A stretch of 64,000 nucleotides of DNA, taken from positions 30,943,001 to 31,007,000 of the forward strand of contig OX419758.1 in NCBI GenBank assembly GCA_948567375.1. Direction: 5' to 3'. This DNA is from Lunularia cruciata (lineage: Eukaryota > Streptophyta > Marchantiopsida > Lunulariales > Lunulariaceae). The position numbers and the translations under genes are program-made. Below the pieces are notes generated by a model. It did not search any database, had not been told where the DNA came from, and worked only from the letters and a program-made list of their open reading frames with translations. This document shows, in pieces, positions 35,793 to 47,872 of this stretch. Position 1 is the first letter of the stretch, and each line of letters starts with the position of its first letter.

Positions 35793-35826
35793 GCAAGTAA
35801 GCCAATTAAAGTATACAATGCAACAA
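35793..35826 (+). repeat. Exact copy of 34 bp from phytocyanin exon 2
   Basis: It is identical to 34899-34932 and isolated in non-coding DNA. No further phytocyanin similarity was found beside it. Confidence 0.95.
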
Positions 35827-35999
35827 CGGAAAGTGAGTGTGAAGTATGGGAGCGTAAGACCGATTCTTTGCTCTAAAAGCCTCGAAACTTCTCGAAGGTC
35901 CGATTCGAACTTCCATCAGGGCCGTTCGACAACTTTGGTGCTCATAAGAAGAAAAGTAATTGGATAACACTACAGTCAGAGAATTTCCTCGCGTTTAGA

Positions 36000-38277
36000 C
36001 TTAATAGTATGGAAATTAGTCTTGAGTATACGGACACTAATTGACAAGTAATTGACACTTTGATTTAATCCTAAATTTTATTGCGGGAATAAAACTTCTT
36101 AGTCCTTGATTTGCTGTGACATTTGGATCTAGATATTAACTAAAACTCCAATAAAACTATTGAGAAAAGTTGTACGGTACACTATATCTCAATCATCACA
36201 TGCAGAAACCACTATTTCGTTCTGCCTCCATCCGATTTAATCGTCTTCATATTTATTTATTATGGGAAATACAGCGAGCGTCTCACGACCCGATAGTAGT
36301 TTTCATCTGTTATATGGAATGGATTATACATATGCAGCCCGTTGATCTGGCCAAAAGTGTTCTAAAGTGTATATATTTATAATTTTATTATTGTAATTTG
36401 AATAAAGCTTATAAATGTTATCATTTCTTTATTTACCTCAAAATATATTGATGAGTACAAGTAGTATTTCATTTCAAGTACACAATTATGTATATAATTT
36501 GATAAATGCTAAATTGATACTACTTCCAAGCTTAAATTCACCTTACTCAAACTGGGATTATAACAGATGTTGCATTGATAATCGATATGTTATGTACTAT
36601 TTACAAAGGTGTAAAACCTAAACCTACACTATTCTAGTAGGACTCTCACAATGAATCCATGCGTGCAACTTATAAATGTCTAGAATCTAAACCTACATTA
36701 TGGCTATGCTTTCTCTCCTGGTGTTCAATGATAATTTCTTTCAACTTTTTGTGTAGTCTAACCTTATACTCATATATAAAGTATTAAGAAATATTGGTCC
36801 CTTCTCTATAAGTTTGTCATCTTTCCCAATATTTTGATGATACCTATTTATGGCATTCTTGCATCAAAGAATGAAAGCCAAAGAAAAAGAGATAAAAGTA
36901 AGATCAAACTCTAGTTAGAGTACTTCTACATCTTCAATTGCACCCTTAATTCTCCCTTTCTTAGCTCTTGGATTTGATTTTTAAATATTTCTTCGGTTAT
37001 CTTTTCCCTGCACAAAGAGAAAAAATAATAATCATATTGATTAAAAATTTAAAGAAAAAATATACCAAAAAACTTGTAAAATAATAAAACCAGATGATAT
37101 AAAGCTTTTCAAAAACTATTTTTTGTTATGATAGTATCTTCTCAATATACTAAGAGAGGTATATTTGTTGTTTTTCTTCCAAAACTTGACTAGAAAACAA
37201 CTAGAAAATAACTTTCAATCCTATCTTTTTGTGATGGCCAAAACCTTATGTATATTGATATACCATTTAATTATTTTTCATAGTCAAATCTTCACAAAAT
37301 GTTGTGGAGATATATCAAGAAAAATCTCATCCAATATACCTTGCTAAGGTCTCTATAGTACTACTCAGTCTCTTTACTTCCAAGGCTTGATTGACTTAGC
37401 TTTTAAACCATTATTTTCAAAATATCTTTCTCCTATATGTTGCCAGCCTTTTTTTCAATGTCCTTAAGCTCCCATACAAAATGAAATCCCAAATGATTAT
37501 TTTATGATTACAATCTTTTTGAACATAAACCTCATTTGATGATAATAGCATTCTCTAGTGTAGTCTTATCTTGATCTTTGATGAGCATCTTCTTCAAATC
37601 ATGATAAAATACCTTGGTTTGATTTCTAGAGCCTTTTGATTAAAGTCTTCTCTATCAGAATCATTGACTCAATCCTTAAGGAACTTAATTAATGTAATTC
37701 TTCCTTTATACTTTTGAAATGAATGCCTTCTTCAAGATATTGTGTCTTCTTGCTACTCTCTTTGTAAATCAATGGTGCAAGTACTTATTATTTGGAATAT
37801 TTCTAATTTGTAATCTATATTTTTCATTATTGAATATTGTAATGAACCACACTTCCATCATTAAAAGCTACAATTCTATGATACATGAGCAAAGCATAAG
37901 CAAAGAATGAAATTTGTTGAGCTTCCTCAGTACACACAACTTTGCCATTTTGGTATTTGTGTAGTTTTAGGTCAAATCTATCACCTAAACATATTAGAGT
38001 AGAAAATATCAAATTCCTCTTTTGATTTGAACCTTATTTTGGGTCTACCAATACAACAATGAAATTTTGATAAAAAAAAGTCAACTTTAATAATCTTCTT
38101 GACCAAGAAGTCAGTAAAATTCTTGGTCAATTGCAACATATGGACCCAATTATCCTTCCTTAATTGCTCAATATCAAACTTGTGCATGTTTACAATTATG
38201 ATATTTTCCTATACAAGAAACACTTTAATTTAAAAAAATCTTACAAGCAATCATTTTCTCTAGCGAGCATGGTGATC
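36000..38277. other. AT-rich DNA, no clear gene
   Basis: It is strongly AT-rich with short open frames only. Two overlapping minus-strand frames at 37827-38187 may be one coding relic broken by a one-base indel; the family is not recognised. Confidence 0.5.
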
Positions 38278-38970
38278 TGTGAGCCGGCCTGTTTCTCACT
38301 CAGGATGAACCTCTGATGGCTATTATGGTAGCGCACCATGGACTTAGAATGCAAAGAACTCCAACTCCATCATACTCCTCCAAGGCTAACACTCCAAGAC
38401 TCAAGACATTTGCTCACTAGAGAACTCAATGAGAGAGAGATAGTTGCAAATGAAAGAATGATGAGTACCTCCTCGCCCCTTGTTTATATAGTTGTGAAAT
38501 ATTACATACTTAAGTTACTATTTACCATAGTAACTCAAGTTACTAGGCTAAAAGTCAAGTAAAGTCAAAAAGTATAAAGGAATATCTATCTACATGGGTA
38601 TATTCCACTAAGCATGTGATCTTATCTTGACCCAACCACTAAGTCAAGGATTCCTTCACATGGGCTATCCTTGGACTATAGAATAATCCAAAACACAAAA
38701 GGCTTACGGGCACAAGAGTTCTCAACTCTTTCCTGAAAGCCAAACACCTAGGAATAATACCAAGTCAATACCCTAGAATCCAAAATAATGGTACTCATCT
38801 TTTCCACTTCCTCTAAAGTAAGGTCCCAACTATCTTAGCTATGACTAACTTTAGCTAATCATGAATAATGTAGAACAATCCTTTATCTCTTTATAAATAA
38901 TATCTCTCAGGTATCTGTAATACCAAACTAAATATCACAATACCACATATATGCACAAATTGGTGTTACA
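38278..38970 (-). repeat. Solo LTR of family A, minus strand (693 bp)
   Basis: On the plus strand it runs from TGTGAGCCGG to GGTGTTACA, the reverse complement of the A1 LTR. The TATA element is kept (TTTATATAG near 38490). No matching target duplication was recognised at its edges. Confidence 0.9.
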
Positions 38971-40221
38971 TATCAATATTATATCAAAGCTTGAGGCTTT
39001 TGATATATATTTGTTAGTAAATCATCATTTGGATGCTTTGCATCTCGTGCTACAATTGATATTATAACTAATTAAAAATATCTTCAAACTACATTGTAAT
39101 CTTTAGTTAGAGTGAAGTTGTTCATAGGTCATGGTTGTCCTCTTATCCCATATCCAATCATGATATACTTGTGGTGGTGGTTGATTTGAGATGGTATCAA
39201 CATACAACACCAAAGTATTGTATGTTAACCTTATATTAAAAAAATTAGAAGGTGTTAATAATAAAACTTCAAGACAATAAAAGAATAACTCACATATTAT
39301 AAAATATAATAAAATCATCTAAAATCATATAAAATCATATAGCTTATTAAACCATATAACACACTCCAACATAACTCTTGAACACATCATCAATTATGCT
39401 TAATTGTTGCAATGATTGATATATCATAAATAACAACATAGTAAGATATATTATAACATATAATTAGCTAAAATTGTATTTAGTTTGAGGTTAGAAACAA
39501 TATCAAAGATACTCTTAAAAAATGGCATTGTATTGATGTTCTTGGTACTCATTTCCATTTTTCATAAGGAATGTTATCAAGGAGGTGTAAGTCTATAGAG
39601 TGACAAAGTACTTGAGATTTTTACAACTCTTCATATTAGCTACAAAGTAGCTACTTTAGTGGTACTAAATTTGAATTGGTATATCTCTTCATGGAAAGGT
39701 TCATCTATATCTTTTACCATACCTTGGCATTATCATACCAAATTATGAAAGTAGAAGTTACCTCAACAAGGTTTGCCTCATCAATTACTACTTCTACCTC
39801 CTACTCCTTCCTTTCCTTTGGTTTCCCACTCCAAGCATTATGCACCTAATAGCTTGTAAGTAGCTTAGCCTCCTAAGTATCACAAAGCCAAAGAAATTTC
39901 AATAAAGATTCATAAAAATGATGTTCATTGATGGTATAAAAAATAATAAACTAATGATAATAATAATTAAAGGTATAAACCAAGTGACTTAGAAGTAATT
40001 TCTTGAATGTATGTTTGTGTAGCTTCTTCTTGATGTAATGAAGATTATTCATCTTCATTGCATTGTTGTAGTAGCAAGTAATAACTTGTAATTCTAGCTT
40101 TGATTGGGTGTTTTTTTGCTATTTTTTAAATTATTTTATTATATTTTGGGTTTATATTTACCAATAATAAATGGCCTTTTACACTAATGATAGATCCAAT
40201 CAAATTACAAGAGCAAGTCAT
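38971..40221. other. AT-rich DNA left of element B1
   Basis: No gene is recognised. TCAT at 40218-40221 immediately precedes the left end of B1 and recurs immediately after its right end (57748-57751). Confidence 0.5.
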
Positions 40222-40881
40222 TGTCATGCGTATATACATCGCTACACAACATACATCGCTGTCAACATCATACACTTAGAAGCACAACTCACACATAAGT
40301 CATTCATAGACTCTAAAGTGCGACAATAATCAGATTTTTTACCACTCTCAACTCAACTCAACTCAGATCAGTACTTGATTTTTCACTCTATAAACTGCCA
40401 ACAACGGGGCACTGATTATAGTCAAGCCACACCCACTCAAGCATAGAGAATCCAAGTGATGCTCGCTAGTCTCTATCCACCATAGCGAGGAACTCAAAGG
40501 CTCAACATCAGAGAAGTGAGCTCTCTGGAGCTGCACTTCAAAATTATACCCCCTGGACTTGAGCTAGGTCTGAACCCTAACGGTCCTGTTGACAGCACAC
40601 TAGATGGTGCAAATGGTGCAAAGTGACGGTGGGCCCTACCGTGAAGTCAGTACCCCAAACACAAAATCTAACCGTCAAAAAGTAGTCTTGGAGAAACTGC
40701 TGAAATAACTCTAACTACTATCACTAGAAGTCCAGTGTCCAAGCATCTAGATGTGACACTACAAATGGTATGACAGCTGTCGTGCGTATATACATCACTA
40801 CCAACATACATTGTTGTCAACATCATACACTATAGAAGCACAACTCACACATAAGTTATACATAGACTCTAAAGTGCCACA
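40222..40881 (-). repeat. B1 3' terminal module: 104-bp repeat, 450-bp block, 104-bp repeat
   Basis: The repeat at 40222-40325 recurs at 40778-40881. Each starts TGTC[A/G]TGCG and ends GTGC[G/C]ACA. The 450-bp block between them (to 40775) aligns with 4742-5192, 15729-16153 and 57275-57747. The inner 104-bp copy directly follows a polypurine tract, as an LTR start would. Confidence 0.8.
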
Positions 40882-40893
40882 ATCGCCCCCTAG
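40882..40893 (-). promoter_or_regulatory. Polypurine tract of B1
   Basis: The minus strand reads CTAGGGGGCGAT immediately before TGTGGCAC. D2 has CTAGAGGGAAAT before TGTTGCAC at the homologous place (58797-58808). Confidence 0.65.
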
Positions 40894-41049
40894 CTGGCGG
40901 TTAGGTCTCTCTAACTCCATATAGCCATCTACTCTATGTATATGGTATATCCTATAATGGGTAAAGATCAGGAGGCCGGGTGCTATGGAGCCCCATTGTT
41001 AGTCGCATGTCTGCAATCTATACCATATAAAGAATGAACTAACTATAGG

Positions 41050-42330
41050 TCAAATACATCTAGGACATAACCATTGTCCTTGAGAAACCATCGTAAGAGG
41101 AGGAGTCATACATGCCATATGCTATCCTCTCAAATAGCTATCACACACTAACATAGTAGCAACTCCACCAGAAGTGCCACATAACATACACGTCAAGCCT
41201 GCACGTACTAGTGCCAAGCTTGGGTCCATAGTACCATCAATGTTTGGGAGGTGGCATGGTGCACAATTGCGCACATGATCCTTCTAAACAACACCATCAC
41301 GTCCTTCAAACACAAGGACTCCAGATGGCAAAACCTCACGCACTCTCAAGATAGTGTGGCATGTGGAAACATCAAGTGTCGTCGGTGCTGTTTGCTGTAG
41401 ATATACGTAGTCGCCTGGATGAAATCAACGGATTGAGGATCTATAACCTCCTCCTTGAATGGTAGCATAGCATAAAGTATCTCTATGCTGAGCAATTGCC
41501 AAGTTCTCAAAGGCCATCGGCATCACTCTCCAAAAGATCTTTGCCCGATGAGAACATGCGCTCATCCATACATTAGGGTTATCCAAGTCCAAAACTACAG
41601 TAGCATCTTGACGAATGGCTGCAGGTAAATCTAGATCATGTCCATAGAGTAGAAAGTACAGAGAGAAGGATGCTAAGGAAGCTTGCCGGCTGAACTGATA
41701 GCCCATGGCAAACCAAGGTAACTGGAGATCCCAATCTCCCAAGTAGCCTCTCTACAAACCATACTTTTGCAATCCTCTCTCACTGTCTGAACCATTCTCT
41801 CTGCTAAGCCATCTGCCTTAGGGTGATCTTGGGATGTAGTACAATGATCAATCAAAGCCTTGTCACACAAGACCTGAAACTCTCCCAAGAACTCTATACC
41901 CTGATTAGTCAAAACCTCAGCTTGTGCACCAAAATGACTAAGAACTTGATCCAGGAATGAATAAGTTGTCCCTTCACTAGACTTGTCAAGAAGTGCCACC
42001 AACTCAATCCACTTGGAGAAGTGCTCCACCATCACCAAAACATACCGATGATGTCTCACAATTAGCGGTAAAGGTCCAGCAAAGTCCAAACTCCAACGGT
42101 AACCCAATCCCATGATAGGTAATGGGTGTAACTATGGCATAGGAGCATTGAATGATTCTCTATCTTGGTCACAAACCACACATTTGGCAACAAACTGTTG
42201 TACCTTGGTCTGCATACCGCGCCACCAATAATGACTCTGGAGTAAGCTATATGTACGCTTTACTCCAAAATGTCCTAGCTCCTCATGAGCATGACAGACC
42301 AACTATGGTCTCTGTGCTGGAAGTGGTACT
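41050..42330 (-). pseudogene. B1 integrase with C-terminal PHD finger, decayed
   Basis: The integrase zinc finger is intact as HEELGH and CVVC (about 42300-42170). In the core (42113-41673) the first acid is in SLDFAG, the second reads TNQGIEF with Asp changed to Asn, and the Glu is in GLAERMVQ. After a stop at about 41426 the same frame continues with two more stops and then a PHD-type finger at 41190-41056: CMLC, MLVCDSY, H-M-A-C, PPL, W-L-C-P-R-C. The fourth zinc Cys is Tyr, also in D2. The Trp before the His is a stop codon. The frame ends at 41050. Integrase inserts element DNA; PHD fingers read histone H3 tails, so the finger could have guided insertion. Confidence 0.85.
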
Positions 42331-42668
42331 ACTTGCACTCTACCATCCTCCCATACACGCAAAAGGTGTCTTCCCTCCAATCTAAACCATCTGGCTCACC
42401 AAAGAACACGGGCTCTCTCCTTGGCCCCAACTGTGCCACCCACAACACCAGTGCAAAGATAGTCCATCACTAAGACATCATCATGAATGTCTCATTGAAT
42501 TGTACCAATATCTTCACTCTCTGGATCTGTGACCTCAATAACCCCTCCTGTATGCACTGAGAGAGATACCACCAAAGCCTCTAAAAATATACACAAAAAG
42601 GCCGATGCATGCCAACTTGGCACCATCTCCTCATCTGTCTCTCCATGCCAATGTGCTCCGGTCTGATC

Positions 42669-43025
42669 CTACTGGCTGGGACATGGGTTTCTACTCAACC
42701 CATCTGCATCACGATTCACCACTCCAGATCTGTGAACAACCATGAAATCATACTCTTGTAAAATCAGAGCCCATTGTGCAAGCTTCCCTGAAATCTTGTT
42801 GAGCTCCATCAACCACTTCAGTGGCTGATGATCAGTGATGAGAGTGAAGGGGTTACCAAATAGGTAACATCGGAAATGTGCTACTACCCAAACTACTACC
42901 AAGCACTCTCCCTCATATGAAATATACTTCACCTCCATTGAATTGTTGGAGCGACAAGCATAGGCCACCACAAACTCCTTCCCCTCATCATCATGTTGGG
43001 TGAGCACAACTCCAAGCCCCAACAT
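42669..43025 (-). pseudogene. B1 RNase H domain
   Basis: The open piece contains YEGECLVVVW and LITDHQPLKW, the Glu and Asp motifs of Ty3 RNase H, and ends with RDADGLSRNP. It is in a different frame from the RT piece, so an indel lies between 43025 and 43298. Its role was to remove RNA from RNA-DNA hybrids. Confidence 0.85.
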
Positions 43026-43297
43026 ACTCCAATCAGTATGAACCTAAAATGGTCGTCCTCTAATCAGTCTCCTCAAAATAGGAGCAGATGTCAACCTCTC
43101 CTTGAGCTCTACAAAAGCTCTCTCTTGCTCATCTCCTCAACACCACTCCTATGTAAGCTTGGTCAGCTTTGTCAAGGCCTTGGCAATGGCACTAAATCCT
43201 CTAACATAGCGGCAATAGAAGTTTCCCAACCCAAGGAATGCTTGCACTCTGCTCACATCTATAGGCCGAGGAATACGTGCAATAGCCTCCACCTTGT

Positions 43298-44062
43298 CTA
43301 CTGAACACCAAGTTCTCCGGGGTAGATAGTGTGACCCAAATACTCAACCTGCTCGTGGAAGAACCTACACTTCCCAAGATGTAATTTGAGTCCATGAGAT
43401 CTCAACCTCTCAAACACCTCCAACAATTTTCTCTCATGCTCCTCCACAATAGTGCTATAGACCAAAATATCATCAATATAACACCAAGCAAAATCCAATC
43501 CAGCTAGGATCCTATCCATGACCCTCTAGAACTCAGTAGGAGCGTTCTTTAACCCAAACGGTAAGAACTTCCACTGATATAACACATCCTTGCCATGAGG
43601 ATCAATAGCCCAAAATGTTGTCTTGGACTTATCCTCCTCCCTGATCGGCAACTAATGATATCCCGCTCGAAGATCTAAAGTACTAAAGATCTTTGCATGC
43701 CCAACCGCATCAAAAATCTCCTCCGGTGTAGGCATGGCATACCGATCAGCCTTGGTCTGTCGGTTGATAGGATGGTGATCTCCACACATCCGCCTATCTG
43801 TCTAGTTGCCATGCATATCCTTCTTGGTTGGCATCACTGTCACTGATGCATACTCTCCATGTGAAATCTCCACCAAACCAGCCTCAAAAAGGTCACTACA
43901 CCAGCTCTGAATCAATGTCCTCTCCATGTCACTATATCGATAAAGACGTCGGAAAATTGGTGTGTCGCTAGTCAGCTCAATCCGTATACTAGGTCCCTTT
44001 AGAGCACCCAAACCCTTCATACTGAAGGCAAAACAACTCGTGTGACTCCTCAAGAACCTCAA
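43298..44062 (-). pseudogene. B1 reverse transcriptase, decayed
   Basis: Two open pieces in one frame (44062-43802 and 43519-43298) flank a segment with stops. The sequence includes LFEAGLVEIS, the fingers region through STLDLRAGYH, FLPFGLKNAPTEF, and the catalytic box WCYIDDILVYS near 43470. This is a conventional Ty3/gypsy YIDD box, unlike the FIDD of family A, so A and B are separate lineages. Confidence 0.9.
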
Positions 44063-44489
44063 AACCCTCCATCTTTCCTCTCTAGTAAGCTTGGGTCCAA
44101 GATCTGGCTCCCAAGTATCCTCCGTAATTGTAGTAGGAGTGGAAGACGTACTTATTGGCTGCTACACTAGGCCCTTGGGAGCAATAGTGTCATGCTCCTG
44201 ACCACTAGATGTCCCAACCTCTGTATGAAAAACTCCCTTCACTCTGGCTGCAAGCTCCACACGTCCTCTAGCTGCATCCCAAGTGGACCAAGAGTGTAAT
44301 CCAAGTAGCCCACGCTCACTTGGATGGACTCCAAGTAGACCACTCTCCCTAGTAGCTATTGGATGTATCCCAAGAATACCATGTCCACTCGGTCCATCAC
44401 CCCTTGCATGTGCCTGAATTGTCTCGATAGGCACAGGGCTCACAAGTGTCCGAGTGGTGATGCCTATCAAACGCATTCTACGCTGCTCT

Positions 44490-45450
44490 GCCAAGCCAAG
44501 GCTCACAATCCAGGTCAAACAATTCAAGTCCATAGCCTGACCTAACACTTGACGCTTGGATGCCTCTAACACTGCTGGAATAGCGGTAATACCGGTGCAA
44601 AAACCCATCGCTCGCTCTCTCTCTCATCAGCTTTGGGCTCCACCAACTGCTATAAATGTGAGTCTCAAACAAGTCCAGGTCCTCCTTCTCAAAAAGCATG
44701 TGAGCTTGGGAAACTCATAAGTGTGGGAAATGCGGCTCTAGGCTGTCCAACTAGGTTCACCACTGCCATAAGTGACCTATCAGCCACTACCACTGTTTGA
44801 GACTGATGTCCGACATCCAAGATGTCATCAACAAGGTTGTGGTCAAGTTGTTGAATCCCATCATAAGCATGCTATAGAACCTCTTTGGGTATGAGGTTTG
44901 TCCACCAAAGACAAAGATGATGAGCTCGTGCTCCCACTCTGGCTGCATCTAACAATATAGCAGGTCCTATCCAAGAATGGACCTGATGTGTACTCACCAC
45001 CACTTTGGTGCAAGAATCACCCATCAAAGGAACGTTCTCCAAAAGGTAAGCTATAGAAACAAACTAATGAACCTAGAGATGTCATAGTATCCGTAACATC
45101 TCCCAAAACACACCAAAACAAGGATCCTGAAGACCCAAACCGCGGTCCGCATGTGTATGTCCCTGACATGGCCATCCAAAAATCACCAAGTGAATAGGCC
45201 CATGTCTCTCTAGGTCATGCGTCCCCAGTAAGGAAATGTCTGTTGATAGGGCTTTCTGGTAACCTTTGACTGCTGACATCAATAATAACTCCGGATACCT
45301 ATAGGCCAAGTGTACCACATGATGTAGAGAGACTCACCTCGCAGTCTCATCTCTCTCTACATACAAGTACCTCTATACTCGGATACTCGCCTGTAACACC
45401 ACAACTAGTCCAATGTTGATCCTACCAAACAACTCCAATAGGCATATCCC
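44490..45450 (-). pseudogene. B1 cytosine-5 DNA methyltransferase domain inside the polyprotein
   Basis: Minus-strand motifs appear in order: I as LLELFGRINIGL (about 45450-45410), II as YVERDETAR, IV with the catalytic PCQ as WPCQGHT (45171-45163), VI as LLENVP (ENV at 45039-45031), VIII as DAARVGARAHH followed by LWWTNL (about 44945-44885), and a last block ERAMGF to VLGQAMDLNCL (about 44610-44490). The block after motif VIII, with A-x-R-A-H then WWTNL, recalls DNMT3/DRM enzymes (AAHRARYFWGNLP). It lies between protease and RT and shares their frame up to a frameshift near 44640. Stops near 45370, 45350, 45080, 44860 and 44680 and motif I Gly-to-Arg show decay. Family members methylate cytosine C5 in DNA using AdoMet. 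Confidence 0.88.
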
Positions 45451-45799
45451 CTCTATTGGATATTGCCAAGCAATGAGTGTGGTATCTAGAGGTGTCAAAG
45501 CAATCACCTCTAGAGGCTCATCCTCACACTCATCTCCTGATGGTACAAAGGCTCCACTCCAAGCCTGCTGCACCAATTGATCTGCATGTTGTTGTAACAC
45601 CTCCTTGGAACTCCACAATGGAACATCCAAGGTGGATGGAATAATCCCTCTTGTACTCCACAACTGAGTGATCTCCTCTGGTACTGGAGTATCCTCTGCA
45701 TGGGCATTCCCCTCCAACAAGTCACCAGGCCAAGTAACTACACCACTGAAAGCTAAAACTGATGATGCCATAGTCATGAACTGTAGTGAGCCAAGACTG

Positions 45800-47169
45800 C
45801 CACTATTGAAGCATATTGGTAGGCGACATACCCGTCTCTCACCATACTGCCAATCTGGTCTATAGGAGGCTATCTCCTCCAAATAATCAATACTGAAACC
45901 CATGGGGTATAACACTGCTCTCCCAACTAGCACATCATATGACTCAGCTATTGTCGCAATAGCTTGAGCTCTCACCACTGAGCTATCAATTGGATGACCA
46001 GGCTAAACCTGGACAACAAGCTCCCCATGTGTGATGTATTGTGTCGAACCACCACCTAGAGATGTTTGGATCTGAAATGGACACCTCTCCACATCGGTCT
46101 TCCGTAACTCCAGACCGACAACTACAACCTTCCCCAACATAAGGGGTTGTGCACCAGAGTCTAGCAAGACTCTCTGTGGTGTATAGACCTTCCTTGAAGG
46201 TCCCACCAAATGGAAAATCCCCCTCTGGTTATCCAATAGGACAACACTAGGTGTAAACCGTGCTCTCTCAAAGGCCGGTCTAGCTGGCAACTCCTCCAAT
46301 CTAGCCGTTGCTGCCTGCCATAAACCACTGGTCGCTGAACAAATCCCATGCTCCTCAACCAAGTCAGCTCCACTATCAACCACCTCTGCCCTAGTAGTAG
46401 GAACCGCATCATCCCTACTCTCACAAAGTGTGGCAGCCAACCAAAACATTGGGGTTGAGTCAACTTCCAATGTAAACATGTCACTGGCCAAAAACAAAGG
46501 ACGCCGCATAATCAGCTGAGCCTTCTCTAACATCATGCTAGACTGAGTCTGTGTAGTAGCAGGTGGCTGACTAGCAAGTAGTCCATCATGCACTCCATCA
46601 CCACCTACCACACCTACATTGGGACGTCTAGGAACCATGGATGTCGTCTGCAATGCCTCAAATAGAGTGAAAGATTGGGGAAGTCTGACCTGTCTCCCAA
46701 CCTCTCCTCTTTGTGGGTCCAACTCCATTGATGCTCCTCTAGGCTCTGGAGCACGTAATGCACTCCTAGTCATTGCTACAGATTCATCCACCTGTGCTAC
46801 TCCGCACATGAAGTCCAAAGCATCCGTATCACCAGCATATGAGATGGAAGCCTCAGCATCCGTATTTGACCTCCTCTGAGCAATAGCCATACTAGCCAAT
46901 CTTTGCTCCAACTGCTCAATCCGAGTAGCCATAGCTGTATCAAAAGTAAGGGCAGGTACTGCACCCCTACTAGATGTGGATCCTCTACCACCACCTCTAC
47001 TACCTTGCCCTCCATGAACTGGAGCTCCTCTACTACATGCCATGGCAGCTCTACCACTCTCGTAACTCCAGGTGTAGGTCAAAACACCGGTCATTAGTGT
47101 GACCAAATCTATGGCAGTGCTCACACTGCCTTTATGCTGGCTGTGATGCACCAGAGGTATCATGTCCAC
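45800..47169 (-). pseudogene. B1 protease region
   Basis: The open frame 47169-46003 has a basic Gly/Arg-rich start, a coiled-coil-like stretch (ATRIEQLEQRLASMAIA), and the retropepsin loop LLDSGAQPLMLGK near 46180-46140. After one TAG at about 46004 the same frame continues with YDVLVGRAVLYPMG, the usual second half of a Ty3 protease. It is in frame with the methyltransferase downstream, so the two were made as one polyprotein. Confidence 0.8.
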
Positions 47170-47872
47170 TGCCCTAAGTACAGTCTATGCTATGGTGAGG
47201 TCCACTACAAGTCCAACAAGCAACACTACCACTCACTGGTTGCTGCTGACCTGCAAATGAAGGTAAGGGTCTAACTCCACTAGGCCCTCCACTCGCTCCA
47301 TAGGATCTGGGCTGTCCACCCTGTCCTCAAAAACCAATTGGGCATGGTGCACTCTGCTGCACTCTAGAAGAAGTCACAGCCATGGATGAGGTCTCCCTAC
47401 CAAATCTAGATGTCACCACCCTCTCCTCCACCATGTTGAGCTCAATACGCTCAGCCAAACCAAAGACTACTGCCAAAGTGGGCGAAGTAGTCTGCAAAAA
47501 CGTAGCATCATGAACTCTACGTCGTAACTCCCTGTCCAGTATCCCATACCACAACTAGACTACTTGGGCCTCAATAACTCCTTGAGTGAACCTGATCAGC
47601 CGCCTCATGCAAGTGTATGCCTTGCGTAGGCTCTCTCTAGCCTTCCGTTGGAACTCTTGCAAGCTCCTCAGCTTGTCAGTCCGCACTCCCTGGTAGTTCT
47701 GCCTCAAACATAAGAAGAACTCTACCATGGGGTTAAACCCCGGTACCACACCACCTCCTGCAATGGTACCTCCACTCGTAGTAGCACTATCTCCAGCTAG
47801 TGCACCTCCACTAGCTCCACCAACATTACTCGAGCTAGAACTCGTAGGTACAGTCGATCTACTCCTGGCCAT
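47060..47872 (-). pseudogene. B1 gag with two zinc knuckles
   Basis: It begins MARSRSTVPTSSSSS with a Ser/Gly-rich N-terminus, then a retrotransposon gag core (FQRKARESLRKAYTCMRRL). Two knuckles follow: CWTCSGPHHSIDC and CEHCHRFGHTNDRC, the latter with perfect C-x2-C-x4-H-x4-C spacing. A stop at about 47555 and others split it, and a frame change near 47060 separates it from the protease frame. Confidence 0.8.

Noticed and set aside
44700-44760. Plus-strand Cys-rich reading (HKCGKCGS, HHCHK) as a zinc finger
   Set aside because: It is antisense to the methyltransferase C-terminal region and contains stops.
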